Assembly (NCBI GenBank): GCA_965218765.1
Contig: CBDCLU010000002.1
Coordinates: 1,798,001-1,862,000 of the forward strand
Direction: 5' to 3'
Length of the DNA stretch: 64,000 nt
Source: JBBPYC01 sp965218765
GTDB lineage: Bacteria; Pseudomonadota; Gammaproteobacteria; Burkholderiales; Burkholderiaceae_C
This document shows, piece by piece, positions 33,121 to 41,992 of this stretch. A model generated the notes under the pieces. That model worked only from the letters and a program-made list of their open reading frames with translations, was not told where the DNA came from and searched no databases. The position numbers and the translations under genes are program-made. Within the stretch, counting starts at the first letter, position 1, and each line of letters opens with the position of its first letter.

Positions 33121-33606
33121 ATGGATACGATTGCGCATCTAGCTGACTTGCTGCAAAAAAAGGCGTGGCTGCTCGCGACGGCGGAAAGCTGCACCGGCGG
33201 GCTGATCGCGGCTGCCTGCACCGAGCGAGCCGGTTCGAGCAACTGGTTCGAACGTGGCTTCGTCAGCTACTCCAACGCATCAAAAACGGAACTGCTCGGC
33301 GTGCCGGCCGAACTGATCGCACGCGACGGCGCGGTCAGTGAAACGGTGGTGCGCGCGATGGTGCAGGGTGCACTCGCGCGTTCAGCGGCGCAGGTGGCGG
33401 TGGCGGTCACCGGCGTCGCCGGCCCGGGCGGCGGCTCCGCGGCCAAGCCCGTGGGCACGGTCTGGTTCGGCTTTCAGGTGGGCCGGATCGTTGCGGCCGA
33501 ATGTCGCTGTTTTGCCGGCGACCGGGCCGCTGTGCGCGCTGCCACGGTTGCGCACGCGATCGAAGGGCTGTTGCGCCGGCTTCAGGAAACCGGCGCACCG
33601 GGTTGA
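33121..33606 (+). CDS. pncC: CinA C-terminal domain protein / nicotinamide-nucleotide amidase
   Basis: 161 residues; PncC converts NMN to nicotinate mononucleotide plus ammonia in pyridine-nucleotide recycling. The active-site block TAESCTGGLIAAACTERAGSS (about 20-40) has the catalytic Ser, and GFVSYSNASKTELLGVP and AVTGVAGPGGGSAAKPVGTVWFG are diagnostic. ATG 33121 is chosen over 33109 because AGGAAA sits 5-6 nt before it. Downstream of pgpA and likely co-transcribed. Length typical of stand-alone PncC. Confidence 0.92.
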   Translation: MDTIAHLADLLQKKAWLLATAESCTGGLIAAACTERAGSSNWFERGFVSYSNASKTELLGVPAELIARDGAVSETVVRAMVQGALARSAAQVAVAVTGVAGPGGGSAAKPVGTVWFGFQVGRIVAAECRCFAGDRAAVRAATVAHAIEGLLRRLQETGAPG

Positions 33607-33625
33607 ACGAGCGCTGTTCGTCCGA

Positions 33626-34057
33626 TCAGGAAGCGACGCTCAGATCGACATCGATATTGCCGCGCGTCGCATTGGAATAGGGGCACACGGTATGTGCGGC
33701 GTCGACCAGGTTCTGTGCGGTGGTGCGATCCAGCCCCGGCAGCGACACCACCATCTTCACCGCAAGGCCGAAGCCCTGCTGGATCGGGCCGAGCTGCACG
33801 CTGGCATCGATCGATGCATCGTCCGGCACCTTCACCTGTTTCTGCTTCGCAACGTGCTTGAGCGCACCGAGGAAACAGGCCGAATAGCCGGCTGCGAACA
33901 ACTGCTCAGGATTGGTCGCATTGCCGCTGCCACCCATGCTGGCAGGCGGTGCAAGCTTTACATCGAGCTTGCCGTCGTCCGACTTGGCAGCACCGTCGCG
34001 GCCACCGGTGGTGGTGGTGTGGGCGGTGTAGAGCACGTTGTCGAGTTTGATGGTCAT
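33626..34057 (-). CDS. ohr: Organic hydroperoxide resistance protein (Ohr/OsmC family)
   Basis: 143 residues. Ohr reduces organic hydroperoxides with a two-cysteine site. Both Cys are present: GYSACFLGALKH (about 60) and HTVCPYSNATRGN (about 125), with the Arg-bearing strand LYTAHTTTTGGRDGAAKS at the N-terminus and NPEQLFAAGYSACF preceding the peroxidatic Cys. ATG 34057 is preceded by GGAG. No MarR-type OhrR gene is adjacent, so its regulator lies elsewhere. Convergent with pncC. Confidence 0.92.
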   Translation of the reverse strand: MTIKLDNVLYTAHTTTTGGRDGAAKSDDGKLDVKLAPPASMGGSGNATNPEQLFAAGYSACFLGALKHVAKQKQVKVPDDASIDASVQLGPIQQGFGLAVKMVVSLPGLDRTTAQNLVDAAHTVCPYSNATRGNIDVDLSVAS

Positions 34058-34678
34058 GAAAGTCTCCAGAAAAAGTTGAATAGGGGAGTCATCGAGCAGG
34101 CTGAGGCAGCACGCCCAGTACCGCTGCACTACGCCTGCTCGCCCGTGTGCTGCAACACTGGCTGGCTGACGGGCCGAACCAGGATGGTACGGTGCCGGCT
34201 TGCAAAACCCTTGGGTTAGACCCTCTCGGCGCCGAAGCCGTCGAGCTGAGCGATCACGGACATGGATGCGGCAACCCGTATGCCCTGCCCTGATTCGAGG
34301 GCCCTTGCAGCGTCTGCCAACGTACCGTACCAATCGCGCAACATGGTAGCATCACCCGCAAAATGCGAGCGAGGTGAGCGCACCCGCGATCCAGCCTTGG
34401 GAAGCACTCGACGGCGCTTGGCAATTTGATGATGCTGCCGGGCGTGCGGCAACTTTCAGGCAACGCAGTAGGACAGAACCTGGGCAGCAAGGCGGCGTCC
34501 AGCGGCGCTAGGCCGATGCGTTTGCCACAGCTGTACCGAGGGTTCGCACAAGCCAGCCGCCGTCGGACCGCCGCAAGCCGCCCGGCTTCTTTTTCTCCCG
34601 TCCTTGTTTTCCCCCTCGAAAAAATTGCAGCACGACCCGATTCCGCAACTCCTGGCGTTTGATGACGACCGCCAGTCA
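34058..34678. other. Divergent intergenic region between ohr and O-polysaccharide fusion gene
   Basis: 621 bp without a gene I can support. It should hold the ohr promoter and the promoter of the 34679 gene. Open frames across it lack ribosome-binding sites and have Arg/His-rich composition. A start at TTG 34604 would lengthen the fusion protein by 25 residues into this region. The part before 34679 is somewhat AT-richer (34590-34630) and may be an untranslated leader. Confidence 0.5.
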
Positions 34679-37600
34679 ATGGAAGCGGCGATCGAACGCG
34701 TACCGCTGGCAGCCGTCCCAACACGCGCGCGCGCAGCATCACTCGATCCGGGCGAACCTTCGCTGCATGTGTATCGGCGTGAGATCCGCAGCGGTGAGCA
34801 CACGTCGCTGTCCGCGCTGGCGAGTCGGATCCACGTCGGGGCAAGCGTGCTTGACCTGGGCACCGGCAGCGGCGCGCTCGGCAAGTTCCTGACCTACTTC
34901 AAAGGCTGCACGGTCGACGGCGTCAACTACAACGCGGTTGAAGCCGGCTTGGCCGATCCCTATTACCGGCGCGTGCTGGTGGCCGATCTGGAGCAGTGTG
35001 ACCTGGCAGCGATGTTCGCTGGCGAACGCTACGACTACATCGTGTGTGCCGACGTGCTGGAACACATCCGCACGCCCGAGCAGGTCGCACAGGCATGCCA
35101 CGGGCTGCTGGCCAAGGGCGGCGCGCTGTTGCTGTCGGTGCCGAATACAGGTTATGCGGGCCTGATCGCCGAACTGATCGCCGGCGAATTCCGCTACCGC
35201 AAGGAGGGCCTGCTCGACCAGACCCATGTGCGCCACTTCACGCGCCAGACCTTGCTGCGCTTTTTGCACGACGGCGGCTGGACGGTGCAGGCGGTCGAGC
35301 CGGTCACGCGCGAGCTGTCGGCGTCCGAGTTCCGGGTCGAGTTCGACGCGATGCCGCCAGCAGTCGCGCGCTATCTGCTTGCGCTGCCGGACGCTGCCAC
35401 CTACCAGTTCGTGATGGTCGCGCGCCCGTCGGCCGAAGTCGGCCCCGGCCTGCGTAGCTATGAAGGCGAAACGCCCACCGCGCAGGCGCTGTTCTCCGCG
35501 CAGCTGTTCATCCGTGCGGGTGGTCGGTATGCGGAAGAGCACAAGCTGATGGCCACCGGCGTCATCGGCAACGAACGCCAGACGCTGGTGTTTCCGATGC
35601 CGCGCGTTCGCCCCGGCATGCCCGACAGCGATGGCCTGCGGCTGGACCCGGCCGACCGCGCGGGCTATCTGCAGCTGCATGCGATGCGACTCGTCGGGCG
35701 GGACGGTGCGCTGCTCTGGCAGTGGGACTGCTCGCGTGATTCGATCGCCGCGTTCGATGCGATGCCGAGCCAGCAGATGGTGCTGCAGCCGCCCGGGCCG
35801 TGGTCGCGCTCGGTGCTCGCGCTGCTGCAGGGCGACGATCCGTGGATCGAACTGCCGGTGCCGGCCACGGCGCTCGCGCGCAGTCAGGGCGGCCGCTTCG
35901 AGATCGACCTGGGTTGGCCGATGTCGGCCGACTACCAGGTGCTGGCCGACGCGACGCGCAGCCTGTCGGCGCAACTCGATGAGTTGAAGCGTTATGCGGC
36001 GCAGCTGCAGGCCGCGTCGGATGCGAATCACGACATGACGGCTCAGCTGCACGAGCTCAAGCGCCATGCCGCGCGGCTGCAGGCGATGGTCGACACGAAC
36101 CGGGCTCAGCAACTGGCTGGGGAAGGCCATCTGCTGCCTGCGGACGATGCGGGCCAGCGCGCGGCACGCAGTGCTGCACTGGCGCTCAAGCGGCGCGCCA
36201 AGCTCGCGCAACTGGCTTCGCGCATTGCGCAGCAAGAGCAGGCGATCGCGACGCTGACGCACCAGCTCGATGCGCTGCGCCCACAGCTCGATGACGCCAA
36301 CACCCGCGCCGAACTCGCGCAGCGCCAGCGGCTGGTGACCCAGCTGCGGCTGCTGTGGCAGACCCGCATCAACGAGGAGTTGAAGCAGGAGCTCGACACC
36401 TTGCGGCCGCAGTTCCTGCTGCTCAGCCAGCGGCAGCAGCAGCAGCGCGCGCAGCAGCTCGTGCTGGCGCGTCAGCATCGCGCCGCTGCGTCCGCGATCC
36501 GCACGATGGCGGCGATGCGCGCACAGCTGGCCAACCTGAAGTTGCAGAACCAGGATCTGCGCGAGCAGAAGCAGGCGCTGCTCGATGGCAAATACCAACT
36601 GATGGTGGACCGCGAGGGCGCGGTCGCGCACATCCGGGCGATCGAGCAGTCAACGGTGTTTCGCGCCACGCGCCCGATCGTGCAGGCCAAGATGGCGGTG
36701 GATCGCACCTTGCGGTTGCCGTTGCGGCGGCTGCGGCGCGATGGTCAGGCCGGCAGCACGGGCGCCGGTCGCGCGGCGGCTGCCCAGCCAGCCGCGCCGG
36801 TGCGTGCGGTGCCACGCTCCAAGGTGGTGGATGTGATCGTGCCGGTCTATCGGGGCTTGGCCGACACGCGGCTTTGCATCGAATCGGTCCTGAACAGCGC
36901 CTGCCGCACGCCCTGGCGGCTGGTGGTGCTCGATGACGCGAGTCCGGAGCCCGCGGTGTCGGCTTGGCTGCGCGAAGTTGCGGCTGCCGATTCCCGCATC
37001 GAACTGCTCGTCAACGAGCAGAACCTGGGCTTCGTCGGCACGGTCAACCGCGGCATGCAGCGGTCGGCCGGCAACGACGTGGTGCTGCTCAACAGCGACG
37101 CGGAAGTCGCCAACGACTGGCTGGACCGGCTGCGGGCCACCGCCTACTCGGCCGACCAGGTGGCCAGCGTGACGCCGTTTTCCAACAACGCCACGATCTG
37201 CAGCTACCCGCGCTTCTGCCAGGACAACCGGCTGCCGGCCGGCTGGGACACGGCGCGGCTGGACGCGCTGTTTGCGCGCTGCAACCCGGGCCAGTCGGTC
37301 GAAGTGCCGACCGGCATCGGCTTTTGCATGTATGTGCGGCGGGACTGCCTGAACGCGGTCGGCTACTTCGATGTCGAGAACTACGGCAAAGGCTACGGCG
37401 AAGAAAACGATTTCTGCCAGCGCGCGATCCATGCGGGCTGGCAGAACCTGCATGCGCTCGACGTGTTCGTGATGCATTCGGGCGGCGTCAGCTTCGGGGA
37501 ATCGAAAACCCCGCGCGAAGCCCAGGCGATGGCCACCTTGCGGCGGATGCACCCGACCTATGAAACCCAGGTGCACCATTTCCTCGCAGTGGACCCCGCC

Positions 37601-39097
37601 CGGCCGGCCCGGCTCGCGGTGGACCTGGAGCGCTGCGGTGCCGGCAGCGCGAAGCCGGCGGTGCTTGCCGTGCTGCACGACCGCGGTGGCGGCACGGTAC
37701 GGCACGTGCGGGAGCTGGCCGAGCACCAGCGCGAGCAGGCGCGCTTTTTCGTGCTGCGGCCGGCCGGCGGCGGCAGCGTGTTGCTCGAACTGGCCGATGA
37801 GCGGGAAGCCTTTGCGCTCACGTTCGATCTGAAGGAAGGCGACGACGACCTGGTGTTCGCGCTGCGCCGGCTCGGCGTGCGGTTGATCCACTTCCATCAT
37901 CTGATCGGCCACGACGACCGGATGCTGCAACTGCCGCAACGCCTCGGGCTGCCGTACGACTTCACCGCGCACGACTTCTACACCGTCTGTCCGCAGATCA
38001 CGTTCACGTTCAGCGATTCGAACAACAGCTACTGCGGCGAGCGCGGCACCGCACAGTGCCGCGACTGCCTGCAGCGCTCGCCCGCCCCGGGCGGCCTCGA
38101 CATCGAAGCCTGGCGGCACAAGTACCGGATGTTTTTGCGCGGCGCCCGCCACGTGCTGGCACCGAGTCGCGATGCGATCGCGCACCTGGCGCGCTACGTG
38201 CCGATGGCCAATCTGCACCCGGTGGCGCATACCGACATCGCACCCGACGCGCTGCTGCCGACGCCGCAACCGAAAGCCCTGGGACCGAGAGCCCCTCTGA
38301 AGATCGCCGTGATCGGCGCGTTGAGCCCGATCAAGGGCGCCGACGTGCTGGAAGACGTGGCGGCGCTGGCGGCCAAGCGCAACGTCGCGGTCGAGCTGCA
38401 TCTGATCGGCTTCGCTTACCGACCGTTGCGCACCGCGCCGAAGACGCGGCTGGTCGTGCATGGCGAATATCGGGAGCCTGAGCTCGATGCCTGGCTGGAC
38501 TCCGTCAAGCCGGACCTGGTCTGGTTCCCGGCGCTCTGGCCGGAAACCTACAGCTACACATTGAGCGCCTGCCTGCTGGCCGGCCTGCCCGTGGTGGCAC
38601 CGGAACTCGGCGCGTTTGCCGAGCGTCTGGCCGGCCGCGCCTGGACCTGGCTGGTGCCCTGGCAGCAAACCGCAGCGCAGTGGGTCGATTTCTTCGACGA
38701 TCTGCGGCAGCGCCATTTCGCCAAGGCCAAAGCGCCACAACGTGCGTTTCGGGTCGCGCCGCAGCCGGTCTCGGATGCCGGCGTGGAGAACGCCGGCTGG
38801 TGCTATGAGCAGCATTACCTGCTCGGATTGGCGCCTCCCGCAGTGGCCGAACAGGCGCCCGCCGGGCAACCTGCGCTGGACGCGGCGTTCGTGATCGCGC
38901 ATTTGCCCGGGCGCGCGCCCGAACTGCCGGCCCAGGCGAACGGCAACGCCATGGCTGTCGTGGCTGGGGCACCGGGCGTCAAAGGGCGCGTGCTGCACGC
39001 CGCGCTGCGGTTGCGCGCATCGCCGGCATTGAGCCCGGTCACCCGCCGCATTCCGCTGCGTTGGCAGACGCGTTTCAAAAGCTGGTTGCGCGCTTGA
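34679..39097 (+). CDS. Methyltransferase / coiled-coil / GT2 / GT4 fusion, O-polysaccharide biosynthesis
   Basis: 1472 residues from ATG 34679 (TTG 34604 possible). Order: SAM methyltransferase (about 35-240; VLDLGTGSGALGKFL near 57, CADVLEH, then LLLSVPN); a beta-rich segment to ~420; a long Gln/Leu/Arg-rich coiled coil (about 428-665; repeated LKRYAAQLQ/LKRHAARLQ); GT2 (about 716-960) with VDVIVPVYRG, VLLNSDAEVANDWLDRL (DXD-like), CMYVRRDCLNAVGYFD and EENDFCQRA; GT4-like (about 990-1340) with HDRGGGTVRHVRELAE, SRDAIAHLARYV, AVIGALSPIKGADVLEDVA and PALWPETYSYTLSACLLAGLPVVAPELGAFAERL. Head of the surface cluster. A chain-building, measuring and capping enzyme is inferred from the Wzm/Wzt neighbours. 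Confidence 0.85.
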   Translation: MEAAIERVPLAAVPTRARAASLDPGEPSLHVYRREIRSGEHTSLSALASRIHVGASVLDLGTGSGALGKFLTYFKGCTVDGVNYNAVEAGLADPYYRRVLVADLEQCDLAAMFAGERYDYIVCADVLEHIRTPEQVAQACHGLLAKGGALLLSVPNTGYAGLIAELIAGEFRYRKEGLLDQTHVRHFTRQTLLRFLHDGGWTVQAVEPVTRELSASEFRVEFDAMPPAVARYLLALPDAATYQFVMVARPSAEVGPGLRSYEGETPTAQALFSAQLFIRAGGRYAEEHKLMATGVIGNERQTLVFPMPRVRPGMPDSDGLRLDPADRAGYLQLHAMRLVGRDGALLWQWDCSRDSIAAFDAMPSQQMVLQPPGPWSRSVLALLQGDDPWIELPVPATALARSQGGRFEIDLGWPMSADYQVLADATRSLSAQLDELKRYAAQLQAASDANHDMTAQLHELKRHAARLQAMVDTNRAQQLAGEGHLLPADDAGQRAARSAALALKRRAKLAQLASRIAQQEQAIATLTHQLDALRPQLDDANTRAELAQRQRLVTQLRLLWQTRINEELKQELDTLRPQFLLLSQRQQQQRAQQLVLARQHRAAASAIRTMAAMRAQLANLKLQNQDLREQKQALLDGKYQLMVDREGAVAHIRAIEQSTVFRATRPIVQAKMAVDRTLRLPLRRLRRDGQAGSTGAGRAAAAQPAAPVRAVPRSKVVDVIVPVYRGLADTRLCIESVLNSACRTPWRLVVLDDASPEPAVSAWLREVAAADSRIELLVNEQNLGFVGTVNRGMQRSAGNDVVLLNSDAEVANDWLDRLRATAYSADQVASVTPFSNNATICSYPRFCQDNRLPAGWDTARLDALFARCNPGQSVEVPTGIGFCMYVRRDCLNAVGYFDVENYGKGYGEENDFCQRAIHAGWQNLHALDVFVMHSGGVSFGESKTPREAQAMATLRRMHPTYETQVHHFLAVDPARPARLAVDLERCGAGSAKPAVLAVLHDRGGGTVRHVRELAEHQREQARFFVLRPAGGGSVLLELADEREAFALTFDLKEGDDDLVFALRRLGVRLIHFHHLIGHDDRMLQLPQRLGLPYDFTAHDFYTVCPQITFTFSDSNNSYCGERGTAQCRDCLQRSPAPGGLDIEAWRHKYRMFLRGARHVLAPSRDAIAHLARYVPMANLHPVAHTDIAPDALLPTPQPKALGPRAPLKIAVIGALSPIKGADVLEDVAALAAKRNVAVELHLIGFAYRPLRTAPKTRLVVHGEYREPELDAWLDSVKPDLVWFPALWPETYSYTLSACLLAGLPVVAPELGAFAERLAGRAWTWLVPWQQTAAQWVDFFDDLRQRHFAKAKAPQRAFRVAPQPVSDAGVENAGWCYEQHYLLGLAPPAVAEQAPAGQPALDAAFVIAHLPGRAPELPAQANGNAMAVVAGAPGVKGRVLHAALRLRASPALSPVTRRIPLRWQTRFKSWLRA

Positions 39098-39115
39098 ACG
39101 TTGCCCGCTGATCGC

Positions 39116-41083
39116 ATGCAGGGCGCCGCCGGTCAAAAAGGCATCACGCCCGTGCCCTCCCGGCGCTTCGCCTATGGCGCGATCGTGCTGTGCGCATGCG
39201 TGCTCGGGCTGCTCGCCGCCGGTTGGCTGATCCTGCTTCAAAAAGCGCGCGCGCAACCGATGCTGCTCGCGCCGATGATCAATCTGATGCAGGGATGCGT
39301 CGAACAGCCGGCCTTCCCCGATGCCAACGCCGCGCCGCTCGGCCCGGTCATGCAAGCCTGTCGGAAACGCAACGGTTCGGCGGCCGCGCTGGTCGAATCG
39401 ACGCTCGATCGTCTGGCGCCGCGCCTGAGCCCGGACGGACACTACGAACTCGGCTACACCTTGCAGGTGCCGCTGCTGCAGCTGTTCGCTAAAGCACCAG
39501 CTGGCGCTACCGGCTCGGCCGACCCGGCACGTGACCGCTGGGTGATCGACCAGAACCTAGTGGACCGTCTCACGCGGACATTGGCCGACGATCCACGGCC
39601 GGCGATCGTCTATCTGTTCTCAACCCATTTCGGCACCGGCGCGCCGATCGAAGCCGAACTGGCCGACGACCTCGCGAATCTGGCCGCGACCCCGGACGGG
39701 CCGATGCGCAAGGATCGCTACTACGGCATCGGCATCTACCCGTGGAGCATCGCGCAGGCGGACAACGGCGTTGCGCGGCGCCGGCTGCAGGCGATCGATG
39801 CGGTGGTGGGCGCAATCTGCCGGCTGCCGCGCGCCGACCGCAGGAAAATCCGCGCAGTCACGCTGCTGGGCGAAGTGCACCAGATGTTTCCTGACTTCGA
39901 ATCGGGCATGGGCTTCGCGCCGCCGCACTCGCCGTATGCGGTGTCCGACTACAGCGCGGTGTCGGTGCGTGGATTTCGTCGGTTCCTCCAGCAACGCTTC
40001 GGGGGCGTCGAGGCGCTCAATCGGTTCCTCGGCCAGTCGCCGACGGATGCTTATCAGGGGTTTGACGAAGTCGATCCGCCGGCGCGTGACATTCGCACGC
40101 AACGCTTGCGCCGGTTCGTCGAGCACATCGACTCGTTCGCGCAGGGAGTCCTGCCGATCACGGGCTGGGCAGCGCCGGCGGCGGACGGCTCGCCACGGCG
40201 GATCTCGCTATTGCTCGACGGCGTGCCGCTTGCGCAGGTCACGGCCGAGCTCGGCCGGCAGGATGTGCTCGCGGCGCGGCCCGAGATCGGCCGTGCCGAC
40301 GTCGGCTGGCGCTACGACCTCGATTTCAGCAAGTTGGCGGTCGGCGTGCACCGCATCGATCTGCTGCTGCATCCCGCCGCAGGGGTGAACGGCACGCCGC
40401 TGCTGGTCGGCACGCGCCACGTCTCGATCATGGGCCGCGACCAGCGCACGCCGCCGGACGCGCCGATGCGCGCTGCCCTGCCCGCGCACGATGTGGCGCC
40501 GGTGCCCGCCGACTTCTGGATCGACCTGCCCGTGGACGGGGCCGCATACTGGTTCAACCCGCTGGTGCCGCTGTGGCATGCGTTTCGCAACGACCAAGTG
40601 GTGCGCTATCTCGACCAGTTCGACCGGCGCGTGGGCGATTCCTGCTTGTGGGACACGCCACGCTATGAGCACCAGATCGTGCCGTTCACGAATCCCGGCT
40701 GGGATGCGAACAAGTTTGCGGTCGATGCGTCGCTGCAGGCAGCCGGCGGCCTCGGACTTGGCGTGAGCCTGTACGGCGAAGCCGCGCTTGGGCGCGGCCT
40801 GTTCCCGTTGCTAAAGCGCTGGCGCAAAGGCAGCTACGGCATCACGGAGTTTCATCCGCTGCAGGAAGTCGCTCCCGCGCAACTGGAAGAATTGCTGCAA
40901 CGGCATCGGGCGCACGGCGCGCGCTTCGTCTCGTTCTTTCTGGAGCCGTATGCAAGCGTCGAAGCGATTGCGACGCCGAGAAACCTGTTTTCCTTCGATC
41001 CGGACAACCGGAAGTTCAGTTCGGACCGGCTGTATCGGTCGATGCAGCGCGTGCTGGAAGGCAGCGCCGAGTCAGGGCGCTGA
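39116..41083 (+). CDS. Membrane-anchored protein with TIM-barrel glycosidase-like features, unknown
   Basis: 655 residues. A basic N-terminus and one membrane helix (FAYGAIVLCACVLGLLAAGWLILL, about 18-41) anchor it with the bulk outside the cytoplasm. The central part reads like a GH42/GH35-type barrel: AIVYLFSTHFGTGAPIE, IRAVTLLGEVHQMFPDFESGMG (a Glu after a hydrophobic strand), SDYSAVSVRGFRRFLQQRFGGVEALNRFLGQ, a beta-sandwich-like insert (GWAAPAADGSPRRISLLLDGVPL), and RFVSFFLEPYASVEAI with another Glu. Overall I cannot place the family with certainty. 18 nt after the fusion gene and tail-to-tail with the acyltransferase (stop regions overlap by 12 nt). A glycan trimming or modifying enzyme is a guess from context. 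Confidence 0.65.
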   Translation: MQGAAGQKGITPVPSRRFAYGAIVLCACVLGLLAAGWLILLQKARAQPMLLAPMINLMQGCVEQPAFPDANAAPLGPVMQACRKRNGSAAALVESTLDRLAPRLSPDGHYELGYTLQVPLLQLFAKAPAGATGSADPARDRWVIDQNLVDRLTRTLADDPRPAIVYLFSTHFGTGAPIEAELADDLANLAATPDGPMRKDRYYGIGIYPWSIAQADNGVARRRLQAIDAVVGAICRLPRADRRKIRAVTLLGEVHQMFPDFESGMGFAPPHSPYAVSDYSAVSVRGFRRFLQQRFGGVEALNRFLGQSPTDAYQGFDEVDPPARDIRTQRLRRFVEHIDSFAQGVLPITGWAAPAADGSPRRISLLLDGVPLAQVTAELGRQDVLAARPEIGRADVGWRYDLDFSKLAVGVHRIDLLLHPAAGVNGTPLLVGTRHVSIMGRDQRTPPDAPMRAALPAHDVAPVPADFWIDLPVDGAAYWFNPLVPLWHAFRNDQVVRYLDQFDRRVGDSCLWDTPRYEHQIVPFTNPGWDANKFAVDASLQAAGGLGLGVSLYGEAALGRGLFPLLKRWRKGSYGITEFHPLQEVAPAQLEELLQRHRAHGARFVSFFLEPYASVEAIATPRNLFSFDPDNRKFSSDRLYRSMQRVLEGSAESGR

Positions 41084-41992
41084 TTCCGGCAGAAACACGC
41101 GATCGGCCTCGCTCCAGAAGTGCCAGACCGGCGCGTCTTCGGCGATGCAGGCTTCCAGCAGGCCAAATACGGCTTGCACCAGCGTTTCCGTTTGCAGATG
41201 CACGGGCAGTCGGTGGATGCGCAGGAAGCGCTTGCCGTCGCTCATGCGGATGCCGGTCACATATACGCAGACCGGCACTTTCTGACCGACTGCCATCCGC
41301 AGCAGCCCATGCGGCACCCGCGCCGGCATGCCGAGCAGGCTGATGCGGCTGTTCGCGCTTAGCTGGTCGGCCGGCGCATCCACGGCGGCGCCGACTTTCT
41401 CATGCCGGCGCAACGCGCGGATCGCAGGCAGCATGCTCGCCGATACGTCCAGCGTGCTGCGATCCAGCGTGCGTGCAACCTCGGCAGTACGAGCCCGTGC
41501 GTACCAGTGCAGCACGCTGCGGCCAACAAAATATTCGCCTTGCAGCGCCGCCACCAGCGCGTGCACCTTGATGCCGGCCGCGCCCATGTGCCGCAGGCCC
41601 CACATGCCGGCACCCCAGTGAAACGTGCTGAGCACCGCCGGCTCGTCCGGTGCCGGCCAGCTGCCCTGCACTTCCAGGTGCCGCGTCATCCAGCGGTTGC
41701 TGCGCGTGCGCGCCAGATACAGGTCGGCATGGTCGATCAAGGTGACGAGCCGGCGTTTGGCGGCCCAGTCGGCTTCGTCCTTGACCCAGCCGCGCTGGCG
41801 TGCCTGGGCCAGCGCCTGCTCGACGGCAGCCCGATAGAGGAACGGATGGCGCGCGATGCGCTGGAAGATGCGAAACGCAACCGGCCACGGCAGCACGGCG
41901 GCGATCGACGGCGTGAGCACCAGTTCGACCAGATCACGCACCTCAACTTGCAGACGCAGGCGCGCGCGCGAGAGCCGGGCACTCAGCTCCAT
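41072..41992 (-). CDS. LpxL/HtrB-like lysophospholipid acyltransferase, possibly catalytically altered
   Basis: 306 residues from ATG 41992, overlapping the wzt stop by 10 nt. N-terminal hydrophobic region (LVLTPSIAAVLPWPVAFRIFQRIA) then the LPLAT-type domain: VLSTFHWGAGMWGLRHMGAAG around residue 150, LDVSASMLPAIRALRRHEKVGAAVDAPAD and ISLLGMPARVPHGLLRMAVGQKVPVCVYV, matching the order of lipid A acyltransferases. In LpxL the catalytic motif is H-X4-D/E, but here the residue five after His is Met, so the usual acid is absent. It follows Wzm/Wzt, hence presumed to modify lipid or glycolipid of the exported polymer. Confidence 0.7.
   Translation of the reverse strand: MELSARLSRARLRLQVEVRDLVELVLTPSIAAVLPWPVAFRIFQRIARHPFLYRAAVEQALAQARQRGWVKDEADWAAKRRLVTLIDHADLYLARTRSNRWMTRHLEVQGSWPAPDEPAVLSTFHWGAGMWGLRHMGAAGIKVHALVAALQGEYFVGRSVLHWYARARTAEVARTLDRSTLDVSASMLPAIRALRRHEKVGAAVDAPADQLSANSRISLLGMPARVPHGLLRMAVGQKVPVCVYVTGIRMSDGKRFLRIHRLPVHLQTETLVQAVFGLLEACIAEDAPVWHFWSEADRVFLPESAP

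Noticed and set aside
36650..39442. 930-codon - strand open frame opposite the glycosyltransferase fusion
   Set aside because: Composition and lack of motifs mark it as a shadow of the sense gene; the sense strand has clear domains.
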